From the NCBI GenBank assembly GCA_944380625.1, contig CALWIE010000148.1, positions 1 through 7,805 of the forward strand: DNA of 7,805 nt, in the 5' to 3' direction. Below the pieces are notes generated by a model that did no database searches, had not been told where the DNA came from, and saw nothing but the letters and a program-made list of their open reading frames with translations. This document shows, in pieces, positions 1 to 5,605 of this stretch. The stretch comes from an uncultured Clostridia bacterium. GTDB lineage: Bacteria > Bacillota_A > Clostridia > Oscillospirales > Acutalibacteraceae. The position numbers and the translations under genes were made by a program. Each line of letters starts with the position of its first letter. Within the stretch, counting starts at the first letter, position 1.

Positions 1-418
<418 letters not shown>

Positions 419-439
419 CTACCTTCCTTTGTTCTCTAA

Positions 440-469
440 AATATCGTTTCAGAATTTCGTATATGTCAA
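440..469 (-). promoter_or_regulatory. Possible internal sigma-A-like promoter ahead of dnaK
   Basis: On the minus strand a perfect -35 hexamer TTGACA (469-464) is followed after 18 bp by GATATT (445-440), which matches four of six bases of the -10 consensus. The predicted start of transcription is near 433, about 20 nt upstream of the dnaK ATG. No CIRCE inverted repeat is seen here, so such a promoter would not be under direct HrcA control. The -10 match is modest and the gap is naturally AT-rich, so the call is tentative. Confidence 0.4.
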
Positions 470-487
470 TGTGTTGGACTTGCTCTG

Positions 488-1030
488 TCAATTGGCCACC
501 TGGACCATGGCGTGGCGGACCACCCGGTCCCCCAGCTTATAGCCCTTTTGGTACACGGCTGCGATGACGTTCTCGCCCAAGGCCTCGTCGTCGATGTGGG
601 CCACGGCGTTGTGGAGGTTGGGATCGAAGGCCTCCCCCACCTGCCCCATCTCGGAGAGGCCCAGCTTCTCAAAACAGGCCTTGATTTGGTTTTCGATCAT
701 CTCCACGCCCTTTTTCATGTCCTCGGCGGAGGCGTTCTCCTGGGCGAGGGCCCGCTCGATGTTGTCGGCAATGGGGAGAAGCTCCTTGACCGTGTCGGAG
801 ACGGCATTGTTGTAGATGGCGTTTTTCTCGCTCTGGCTGCGCTTGCGGAAATTGTCGTACTCGGCCAGCACCCGCAAGTGCTGCTGCTTGTGCTCCTCAA
901 ACTCCTTGCGGAGCTTCTGAAGCTCTGTCTCCTCCTCAGAGACGGCAGCCTCCTGGGGCTGCGAAGCCTCCGGCGCCTGCTCTTGGACCTCCGGCGCCTG
1001 CTCCGGTTCTCTCTTTTTGTCCTTTGCCAT
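488..1030 (-). CDS. grpE: GrpE, nucleotide exchange factor of DnaK
   Basis: GrpE releases ADP from DnaK and so resets the chaperone cycle; it acts as a dimer in the cytoplasm. The 180-residue protein has the usual parts in order: an acidic, Glu/Gln/Pro/Ala-rich disordered tail (about residues 1-35), a long coiled-coil helix (about 36-85) containing LRVLAEYDNFRKRS, a helical dimerisation region (about 85-125), and the C-terminal beta domain with the family signature from FDPNLHNAVAHI (135-146) to VVRHAMVQVAN at the end. The length is normal for Firmicutes. The ATG at 1030-1028 is preceded by GGGAG about 8 nt upstream. It sits between hrcA and dnaK, presumably on the same mRNA and repressed through the upstream CIRCE. 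The tail carries a short in-frame tandem duplication, noted separately. Confidence 0.98.
   Translation of the reverse strand: MAKDKKREPEQAPEVQEQAPEASQPQEAAVSEEETELQKLRKEFEEHKQQHLRVLAEYDNFRKRSQSEKNAIYNNAVSDTVKELLPIADNIERALAQENASAEDMKKGVEMIENQIKACFEKLGLSEMGQVGEAFDPNLHNAVAHIDDEALGENVIAAVYQKGYKLGDRVVRHAMVQVAN
962..1003. repeat. 21-bp tandem duplication in the grpE tail
   Basis: Two 21-bp units stand side by side (1003-983 and 982-962 on the minus strand). They share the 16-bp core GAGCAGGCGCCGGAGG and differ only in the last five bases. They encode the heptapeptides EQAPEVQ and EQAPEAS (GrpE residues 10-23). This looks like a slippage or duplication event that kept the reading frame, inside a disordered segment where length change should be tolerated. 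Confidence 0.85.
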
Positions 1031-1050
1031 ATTCCCGGCTCCCTTCTATA

Positions 1051-1076
1051 AAACCGCTCCCCCTTGGGAAGCGTTT
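1051..1076 (-). other. Stem-loop in the hrcA-grpE gap
   Basis: The 55-bp gap between the hrcA stop and the grpE start holds an imperfect hairpin: AAAC/GTTT, GCT/AGC and CCC/GGG paired segments with one-base bulges and a four-base loop (AAGG in the mRNA). No run of T follows, so it is not an intrinsic terminator. In Bacillus subtilis the dnaK operon mRNA is cleaved between hrcA and grpE next to a stem-loop, which stabilises the downstream part; this hairpin sits in the equivalent place. The function here is inferred only from position. Confidence 0.4.
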
Positions 1077-1085
1077 CTACCTTTT

Positions 1086-2111
1086 TTACTCCTCCCGGCT
1101 GAGCACCGTGAGAAGCCTTCCTGTCTGCTCGCTCACGTATTCCAGCACGGCGGCCACCCGGGGGTAATCCATGCGCACCGGCCCCAGCACCGCCAGGGCC
1201 CCGGCGTCCTGGCCGTCCACCAGGTAGCGTGACACCGCCAGGGAGGTTTTATCCAGCTCGGGCCTGCCCATCTCCCGGCCGATCAGAATGGCCGTCTGGC
1301 CCGGGCGCTGCCGCAGCAGGGCGGCCACGTCCTCCCGGCGCTCCAGGAAGTCCATCACCCGGCGGGCGCCGTTTGGCTCCAGCTCGGGATAGAACAGCAG
1401 GTTCATCTGCCCGTTTAAGTAGATCTCCGAGCGCATGGTGTCCCGGGCCACCTCCAGCAGCGCCCGCAGGGGGGCGCCCACCAGGACGTACATCTGCCCC
1501 AGGGAGACCCCGATCCCCTGCAGGAACGCGGGGGTGATGTCGGAGACGTTCTTCCCTGCAAGCTTCCCGTTGAACACCCGGAAAAAAACCCGGAGGATGT
1601 CGTTTGTAAGATCGAAGTCGCAGTGGAACACCCGGTTTTTCATGGTGCCCGCCGAGCTCATGAGGATGAGCATGGCGGTGCGGCGGCTGGTCTGCACAAA
1701 CTGCACGGCTCGTATCTGGGCGGCGTCGCCGCTGGGTGTGGTCGCCGCGCCCACGCAGCGGGTAACGCCCGCCAGCAGCCGGGACGCCCGGGCCAGAAGG
1801 TGCTCGGGGTCGTAGGAGCCTGCCAGGAGCATGGAGTCAAAGGTGCGCCGCTCCTCCTCCCCTAAGGGGGAGACTTTCATCAGGTGGTCCACATATTCCC
1901 GGTATCCCCGTTGGGAGGGGACCCGGCCTGCGGAGGTGTGGGGCTGCTCCAGAAGGCCCAGCTCGATCAGGTCGGCCATCTCGTTGCGCACGGTGGCCGA
2001 GGAAACGCCCACCTCTTCCGCTACTGCCTTGCTGCCCACGGGCTCGCCGCTTTTCACATAGCCGGCGACCACGGAGGACAGGATGCGCTCTTTTCGCGGC
2101 GTAAGCTCCAC
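1086..2111 (-). CDS. hrcA: HrcA, heat-inducible transcription repressor
   Basis: HrcA binds CIRCE operators and represses class I heat-shock genes; its activity depends on folding help from GroEL, so it is titrated off under stress. The 341-residue protein starts with a winged helix-turn-helix (about residues 1-75: RKERILSSVVAGYV, then SKAVAEEVGVSSATVRNEMADL and the wing LLEQPHTSAGRVPSQRGYREYVD), followed by the GAF-like regulatory domain and its insertion, ending EQTGRLLTVLSREE. Length is normal for the family. I chose the GTG at 2111-2109 because GGAGG lies 8 nt upstream (2124-2120) and the protein then begins at MELTPRKERIL as in homologues. A longer frame opens with GTG at 2138, but that codon lies inside the CIRCE element and has no ribosome site. 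It is the first gene of the hrcA-grpE-dnaK operon and so is autoregulated. Confidence 0.97.
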   Translation of the reverse strand: MELTPRKERILSSVVAGYVKSGEPVGSKAVAEEVGVSSATVRNEMADLIELGLLEQPHTSAGRVPSQRGYREYVDHLMKVSPLGEEERRTFDSMLLAGSYDPEHLLARASRLLAGVTRCVGAATTPSGDAAQIRAVQFVQTSRRTAMLILMSSAGTMKNRVFHCDFDLTNDILRVFFRVFNGKLAGKNVSDITPAFLQGIGVSLGQMYVLVGAPLRALLEVARDTMRSEIYLNGQMNLLFYPELEPNGARRVMDFLERREDVAALLRQRPGQTAILIGREMGRPELDKTSLAVSRYLVDGQDAGALAVLGPVRMDYPRVAAVLEYVSEQTGRLLTVLSREE

Positions 2112-2117
2112 ACTTTT

Positions 2118-2124
2118 CACCTCC
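2118..2124 (-). promoter_or_regulatory. Ribosome binding site that fixes the hrcA start
   Basis: GGAGGTG on the minus strand sits 6 nt (8 nt from the GGAGG core) before the GTG at 2111. It rules in favour of this start over the in-frame GTG at 2138, which falls in the operator. Confidence 0.8.
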
Positions 2125-2131
2125 GCTTGTT

Positions 2132-2158
2132 TTAGCACTCTTTTGGTCCGAGTGCTAA
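2132..2158 (-). promoter_or_regulatory. CIRCE operator (HrcA binding site)
   Basis: A perfect inverted repeat TTAGCACTC-N9-GAGTGCTAA, identical in both arms to the CIRCE consensus. It starts about 5 nt after the predicted transcription start of the hrcA promoter and ends 20 nt before the hrcA start codon, so bound HrcA would block initiation or early elongation. It implies HrcA autoregulation of hrcA-grpE-dnaK. At RNA level the repeat can also form a 9-bp hairpin in the leader. Confidence 0.98.
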
Positions 2159-2169
2159 TCCATGTTTAT

Positions 2170-2198
2170 AATGTACCACTTAGGTCAGCAAAAGTCAA
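2170..2198 (-). promoter_or_regulatory. Sigma-A-type promoter of the hrcA operon
   Basis: The -35 box TTGACT (2198-2193, five of six) and the -10 box TACATT (2175-2170, four of six) are separated by 17 bp. An AT-rich stretch lies just upstream (about 2199-2222), and the CIRCE operator begins right after the expected start site near 2163. The arrangement is the standard one for CIRCE-controlled operons. Confidence 0.8.
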
Positions 2199-2241
2199 GA
2201 AGCTATTTGTAAATTGTTTATGAATGGTCCCCTTTAAAAAG

Positions 2242-2275
2242 CGAAAAAGGCCGCCCCCTTTTACGGGGCAGCCTT
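2242..2275 (-). terminator. Intrinsic terminator after the pentapeptide gene
   Basis: An 11-bp stem AAGGCTGCCCC / GGGGCGGCCTT (one G-T pair) with a 7-nt loop, followed by a run of T on the minus strand. It starts only a few bases after the stop codon of the pentapeptide-repeat gene and separates that unit from the heat-shock promoter. Confidence 0.9.
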
Positions 2276-2281
2276 GCTGTA

Positions 2282-2875
2282 TCAGAGCCCTTCCACCGCG
2301 ATCCCCAGGGCCAAGAGAAGGTTTGCCGCCTCGGGCATGGAGAAGCGGGCCCCTTTCACCCGGTTGCCCTCCAGGGAGAAAAGGTAGTCCGTGGCCTCCC
2401 GGAAGTCCGCCTGGGACATGTCGTTTTGGGAAAAAGAGGCTCCACGGAGCTTGCACCGGGAAAAATCCGCCTCCTTTAGGTCGCAGCCCTCAAAGGCGCT
2501 GTAGGAGAGGTCCATCCCGGAAAAGCAGGCCTTTTTGAGATCCAGGCCGAAGAACAGGCAGTGGCGCAGGGAGCAGCCCTCCAGCCTGTCGAAGGGGAGA
2601 AATCCCATGTCCCGCTTGCGCTCTTCCAAAAGGGCGGACCAGTCCACCCCCGACAGGCTGCAATTTTGAAAATTGCAGGAGAGCATGGCCACGTTCTGGA
2701 GCTTGGGGGCCGAGACCCGGCAGTCCCGGAACTGGCACCCGGAAAAGCCGCAGTTTTCCAGAATGACCTCGGTAAAGGAACAGCCCTGGAACAGGCAGTC
2801 CTCCCAATACAGCCCCGAGAGGGCCTCCCCTTCCAGGGAGAGCTTTTCAAAGACTTTTCCCACGGTTTCTTTCAC
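2282..2875 (-). CDS. Qnr-like pentapeptide-repeat protein, cysteine-rich
   Basis: A 197-residue protein, most of which folds as a right-handed quadrilateral beta-helix. From residue 25 on, aromatic or aliphatic residues recur every five positions (F29, F34, F44, F49, then F69, L74, and from L103 to F158), mostly with Cys, Ala or Ser two places earlier; all twelve cysteines lie within residues 27-141. A non-repeat segment (about 77-100, with EERKRD) interrupts the helix, and the end PEAANLLLALGIAVEGL resembles the C-terminal cap and dimer helix of Qnr/MfpA-type proteins, which mimic DNA and protect gyrase. That similarity is from memory of the family; gyrase binding is not shown. The GTG at 2875-2873 has GGAGGG 6 nt upstream and overlaps the kinase stop codon as GTGA, so translation is probably coupled. 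A longer open frame reaching 3466 is excluded because it would run through the kinase gene. Function unknown. Confidence 0.85.
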   Translation of the reverse strand: MKETVGKVFEKLSLEGEALSGLYWEDCLFQGCSFTEVILENCGFSGCQFRDCRVSAPKLQNVAMLSCNFQNCSLSGVDWSALLEERKRDMGFLPFDRLEGCSLRHCLFFGLDLKKACFSGMDLSYSAFEGCDLKEADFSRCKLRGASFSQNDMSQADFREATDYLFSLEGNRVKGARFSMPEAANLLLALGIAVEGL

Positions 2876-3798
2876 TGAAAACCCTCCTCTGCCCCGCCCT
2901 CCCGGGCCAGGGCCTCCTTCCAGGCGGCCTCCATCCGCCCCACTGCGGGGAACCGGTCCCCGGGGGCGGAAGAGGCGGCCTGCTTCGCCACTTGGTAGGT
3001 GTGCTCCCCCAGCTGCCAGCGCTCCCTGGGGCAGGGAAAAAACGCCCGGTTCTCCCGCATGGCTTCCAGTTCCTGGGGCAGGTACCAGCCAAACAGGTGA
3101 AAGAGCAGCGCCCCCAGGGTGAACACCGCCGTCTCCCTGCCGATGGGCGCCCCCAGCCGGTACTCCTCTGGGGCCTTCAACCGGGTGCTGCCCCAGTACC
3201 TCTCCCCCACCGGGTTGGAAAAGGGAAGCTTGCGGAAGCAATCCACGTCGCAGACAGTCATCCTCTTCTGGGAAAAATCGTAGAGCAGGCTGCCGTCGTA
3301 GAAGTCCACAGCAGCGTAGCCCCGCTCCCCCGCCTGGGCCAGGAAATCTATCACCGGAGCCAGGGCAGCCAGCTTTTCCCCGGCGGGGAGGGCCCGGAAC
3401 CGCTCCCTGGGGGAGGGCAGCCCCTCCCGCTGGTACCGGTCGAAATTCCAGTGGTCGTACAGGCACTCCCCTTCCTGCCAGGAGAAGACCAGCCAGAACA
3501 AGTCTCCTTTGGCCCCTGCCTCCCGCAGCCGCACCAGGTGGGGATGGGCCAGGTCCCGGTAGACGGTCTCCGCCCGGCGCAGGTTTTCCACCGCCTCCTG
3601 GGGGCTCACCGCTCCCCGGGCCGTGGCAAGACCCGCCACCTTGAGGAAATACCGCTCCTTCCCGTTTCTCACGCCGAAGCTCACGTTGCCCGAGTCGTTC
3701 TGGTCAAACACGGCGAACACTTCCCCGTAGTCCGCCAAAAAAGAAAGATCTACCGGCCGCCCCAATTCCACGGCCTTCCCGTTTAGCTCCTGTAGCAT
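2872..3798 (-). CDS. Divergent Ser/Thr protein-kinase-like protein
   Basis: A 308-residue soluble protein with a kinase-like fold and no membrane segment or sensor domain. Motifs seen: a glycine-poor nucleotide loop (FDQNDSGNVSFGV, 31-43), the VAIK-type lysine K53 in YFLKVAG, a likely alpha-C glutamate at E72 or E77, the hinge around LVFSWQEGECL (103-113), a catalytic-loop stretch GYAAVDFYDGSLLYD (160-174) with D165, a DVD in place of DFG (184-186) and an APE motif (209-211) in LKAPEEY. The HRD histidine and arginine are absent and the usual Asn five residues after the catalytic Asp is Ser (S170). I recognise this as a family found in many Firmicutes, annotated only as serine/threonine protein kinase; substrate unknown. 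The ATG at 3798 follows GGGGGAGGA. It is first in a two-gene unit, its TGA overlapping the next start. It could be an active atypical kinase or a small-molecule kinase (APH-like). Confidence 0.85.
   Translation of the reverse strand: MLQELNGKAVELGRPVDLSFLADYGEVFAVFDQNDSGNVSFGVRNGKERYFLKVAGLATARGAVSPQEAVENLRRAETVYRDLAHPHLVRLREAGAKGDLFWLVFSWQEGECLYDHWNFDRYQREGLPSPRERFRALPAGEKLAALAPVIDFLAQAGERGYAAVDFYDGSLLYDFSQKRMTVCDVDCFRKLPFSNPVGERYWGSTRLKAPEEYRLGAPIGRETAVFTLGALLFHLFGWYLPQELEAMRENRAFFPCPRERWQLGEHTYQVAKQAASSAPGDRFPAVGRMEAAWKEALAREGGAEEGFQ
2882..2887 (-). promoter_or_regulatory. Ribosome binding site for the pentapeptide gene
   Basis: GGAGGG lies inside the last codons of the kinase-like gene, 6 nt before the GTG start at 2875. 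It decides the start of the pentapeptide protein and explains how a GTG in a GTGA overlap can be used efficiently. Confidence 0.75.
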
Positions 3799-3821
3799 GT
3801 TCCTCCCCCTCTCCAGCCTTC

Positions 3822-3850
3822 ATTCTACCACACCGGGGCGGTTCTGGCAG
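3822..3850 (-). promoter_or_regulatory. Probable promoter of the kinase-pentapeptide unit
   Basis: The -10 box TAGAAT (3827-3822, five of six) is preceded at 17 bp by CTGCCA (3850-3845, four of six) on the minus strand. It lies 24 nt upstream of the kinase start and downstream of the permease terminator, so the unit needs a promoter in this gap. The -35 match is weak. Confidence 0.5.
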
Positions 3851-3997
3851 CGGAAAAGGAGCCTCCCTATTCCCCTCTCTTTATAATGACAAGGAGGAAA
3901 GACATAAGTTCTGGAGGGCCCTCCCAGGGCACGCAGGCGCCTTTCGCAGATGGGGGTGGGGCACTCCAGCCGGGGCGGGGAGAGCCGGAGGGGACAG
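3851..3997. other. Gene-free stretch between permease terminator and kinase promoter
   Basis: No reading frame with coding character and no recognisable RNA gene. It contains a perfect 12-bp palindrome GGAGGGCCCTCC (3913-3924), a plus-strand TATAAT (3882-3887) with no -35 partner, and a GC-rich purine-biased tract at 3940-3995. Nothing here can be assigned a function. Confidence 0.5.
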
Positions 3998-4029
3998 AAA
4001 AAAAGATCCCCCCGGGAGCCGGGGGGATC
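3998..4029 (-). terminator. Intrinsic terminator of the uracil permease gene
   Basis: A 9-bp perfect stem GATCCCCCC / GGGGGGATC, extendable to 11 bp with a three-base loop, is followed on the minus strand by seven T. It begins 19 nt after the permease stop codon. Confidence 0.95.
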
Positions 4030-4048
4030 GGTGCGGTTCTGATGGAAT

Positions 4049-5446
4049 TCAGTTCTCTTTGGCAGCCTTGCGCTTCTCGCCGATGTTCAGCAGGAGGTTG
4101 AGCAGGATACCGAAGATGGCGGCGCCGGCGATGCAGGGCACCTGCAGGCCGAAGAAGGGGATGTTGCCCCCGAAGGCGTACTGGCCGCCGATGCCAATGA
4201 CCATGATGGAGGCGATGACGGCGATGTTCTTGGAGGAGAACATGTCCACCTTCTTCTCGATCATGATGGCGATGCCCTGGGCGGCGATGGCGCCGAACAG
4301 GTAGACCTCCAGGCCGCCGATGACGGCCAGGGGGATGCCGTAGATCACCTGGATGAGGGGAGTGAAGAAGCTGACCACCATGGCGATCACAGCCGCAGCT
4401 GCCAGCACCGGCACGGAGAACACCTTGGTGATGGCCATGGTGCTGATGTTCTCACCGTAGTTGGTGCCAGCGGGGCCGCCCACCACGCCGGAGATCATAT
4501 CGCAGATGCCGTCGCCGATCAGGTTGCGGTCCAGGAGGTTGATGAGGTCATACTTTTTCTTGCTGCCCTTGCGCTTGGCCACGTCATTGACATAGATGTC
4601 CAGCTGGTACATGTGGGCCGTGGACTCGGGGATGGTGGCAATGGCGATGGGCATGATGGCCGCCACAGAGGTCCAGGAGACCTTGGGCAGGGAGAAAGCG
4701 GGCACAGCGAAGATGGAGCCGTCCCCCAGCTTCCACAGGGAGGCGTCCAGGGCGGCGGCGGGCACGGCCCGGAACAGGTTGGTCCCCGCGGCGAAGAAGA
4801 TGCCCGCCACAATGCTGCCGGTGATGACCCCCAGCAGCAGGGGCAGCTGGCCCAAAAAGCCCTTCAGGTAGCGGGAGTAGAGGATGGTGGACAGCAGCGT
4901 GACCAGGGCCACCACGGTCCAGGCCACAGTCTCGGCGGTGGCGCCTTCGGTGGCGGCGGGGATGGCGTCAGACAGGGCGTTGCCCGCCAGGGTCAGGCCG
5001 ATGATCATGGCCACGGGGCCGGTGATGGACGCGGGCAGGATGGTCTCCACCACCTTCTTGCCGAAAAAGCGCACCAGAAGGCCTGCGGCAATGGAGATCA
5101 GGCCCGAGCAGATGATGCCGAACTGGGCGTACTGGATGGCCTCGGTGGGCAGGATGCCGTCCACCTTTTCAAAGCCCTCTGCCGCGCACATGCTGGCGAT
5201 GGCGGTCAGGTACGCGAAGCTGGAGCCGTAGTACAGGGGGATCTTCCGGCCGGTGATCAGGATAAAGCACAGGGTGGCAAGGCCGCTGGCAAAAATGGTG
5301 GTGGACACCTGAAAGCCTGTGACCAGGGCCACTGTGACAGTGGCGGGGAACATGACGATCACCTGCTGGATGGCGTAGAGGATCAGCTTGACAAAGCCAG
5401 GCCGCTCCTCCGGCAGGTAACCCACGGCGGTTTGATTGTGGTTCAT
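4049..5446 (-). CDS. uraA: Uracil permease, UraA type (NCS2/NAT family)
   Basis: Inner-membrane symporter that imports uracil with protons for pyrimidine salvage. The 465-residue protein is hydrophobic throughout, with about 12-14 membrane segments. The NAT family signature is clear: GGPAGTNYGENIS (323-335), whose E332 corresponds to the substrate-binding glutamate E290 of E. coli UraA, and PESTAH (273-278), whose E274 and H278 match UraA E241 and H245. YGEN followed by MAITKV is typical of the uracil branch rather than xanthine/urate transporters, though other nucleobases cannot be excluded. I chose the ATG at 5446-5444 because AGGAG lies 8 nt upstream (5459-5455); a longer frame to 5530 would run through the promoter. 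The gene stands alone with its own promoter and terminator and no pyrimidine genes beside it. The short leader leaves no room for a PyrR-type attenuator. Confidence 0.93.
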   Translation of the reverse strand: MNHNQTAVGYLPEERPGFVKLILYAIQQVIVMFPATVTVALVTGFQVSTTIFASGLATLCFILITGRKIPLYYGSSFAYLTAIASMCAAEGFEKVDGILPTEAIQYAQFGIICSGLISIAAGLLVRFFGKKVVETILPASITGPVAMIIGLTLAGNALSDAIPAATEGATAETVAWTVVALVTLLSTILYSRYLKGFLGQLPLLLGVITGSIVAGIFFAAGTNLFRAVPAAALDASLWKLGDGSIFAVPAFSLPKVSWTSVAAIMPIAIATIPESTAHMYQLDIYVNDVAKRKGSKKKYDLINLLDRNLIGDGICDMISGVVGGPAGTNYGENISTMAITKVFSVPVLAAAAVIAMVVSFFTPLIQVIYGIPLAVIGGLEVYLFGAIAAQGIAIMIEKKVDMFSSKNIAVIASIMVIGIGGQYAFGGNIPFFGLQVPCIAGAAIFGILLNLLLNIGEKRKAAKEN

Positions 5447-5478
5447 GGAAGCAGCTCCTTTCCAATTTTTCGTCTCTA

Positions 5479-5507
5479 AGTATAATAAATTCCCCTGCCC
5501 GTTGCAA
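5479..5507 (-). promoter_or_regulatory. Sigma-A-type promoter of uraA
   Basis: TTGCAA (-35, five of six, 5507-5502) and TATACT (-10, five of six, 5484-5479) with exactly 17 bp between them. Transcription should start near 5472, giving a leader of about 25 nt before the ATG at 5446. Confidence 0.85.
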
Positions 5508-5559
5508 CACCTTCTTAACAAATAGTTCATATTTCTTTGGATCCTCCCCCGGCGCGACA

Positions 5560-5596
5560 GAAACCGAGCTCCTTTTTAGAGGAGGCCTCGGGTTTC
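5560..5596 (-). terminator. Possible weak terminator after the acetyltransferase gene
   Basis: A bulged hairpin 10 nt after the acetyltransferase stop codon: GAAACC/GGTTTC, GAG/CTC and CTCC/GGAG paired segments around an A-rich loop. Only a short, broken T stretch (GTTTCTGTC) is available as a tail, so termination may be inefficient. Its position between the two genes supports a terminator role; a different RNA role is possible. Confidence 0.45.
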
Positions 5597-5605
5597 CCCG
5601 GGGGT

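Noticed and set aside
2876..3466. N-terminal extension of the pentapeptide-repeat frame
   Set aside because: This part runs inside the kinase-like gene in another frame, is Pro/Gly/Arg-rich and has no repeats; the GTG at 2875 has a proper ribosome site.
2992..3786. A 264-residue plus-strand open frame
   Set aside because: Antisense to the kinase-like gene, whose motifs and flanking signals are clear; the shadow has no motifs.
3913..3924. Possible terminator or RNA gene at the 12-bp palindrome
   Set aside because: No T run on either strand and no loop, so it cannot be called a terminator; no tRNA or known RNA fold is visible.
3882..4101. Plus-strand TATAAT, a nearby AGGAGG and a 71-residue open frame at 3886
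   Set aside because: TATAAT has no -35 partner, the AGGAGG lies after the ATG, and the frame runs through the permease terminator and into its antisense strand.
4613..5479. A 288-residue plus-strand open frame rich in Gly, His, Asp and Gln
   Set aside because: It is antisense to the uracil permease and extends through its promoter; the composition is an artefact of the complementary strand.
5447..5530. Extra 28 residues at the start of the permease frame
   Set aside because: The extension covers the promoter and has no ribosome site; homologues start near the ATG at 5446.
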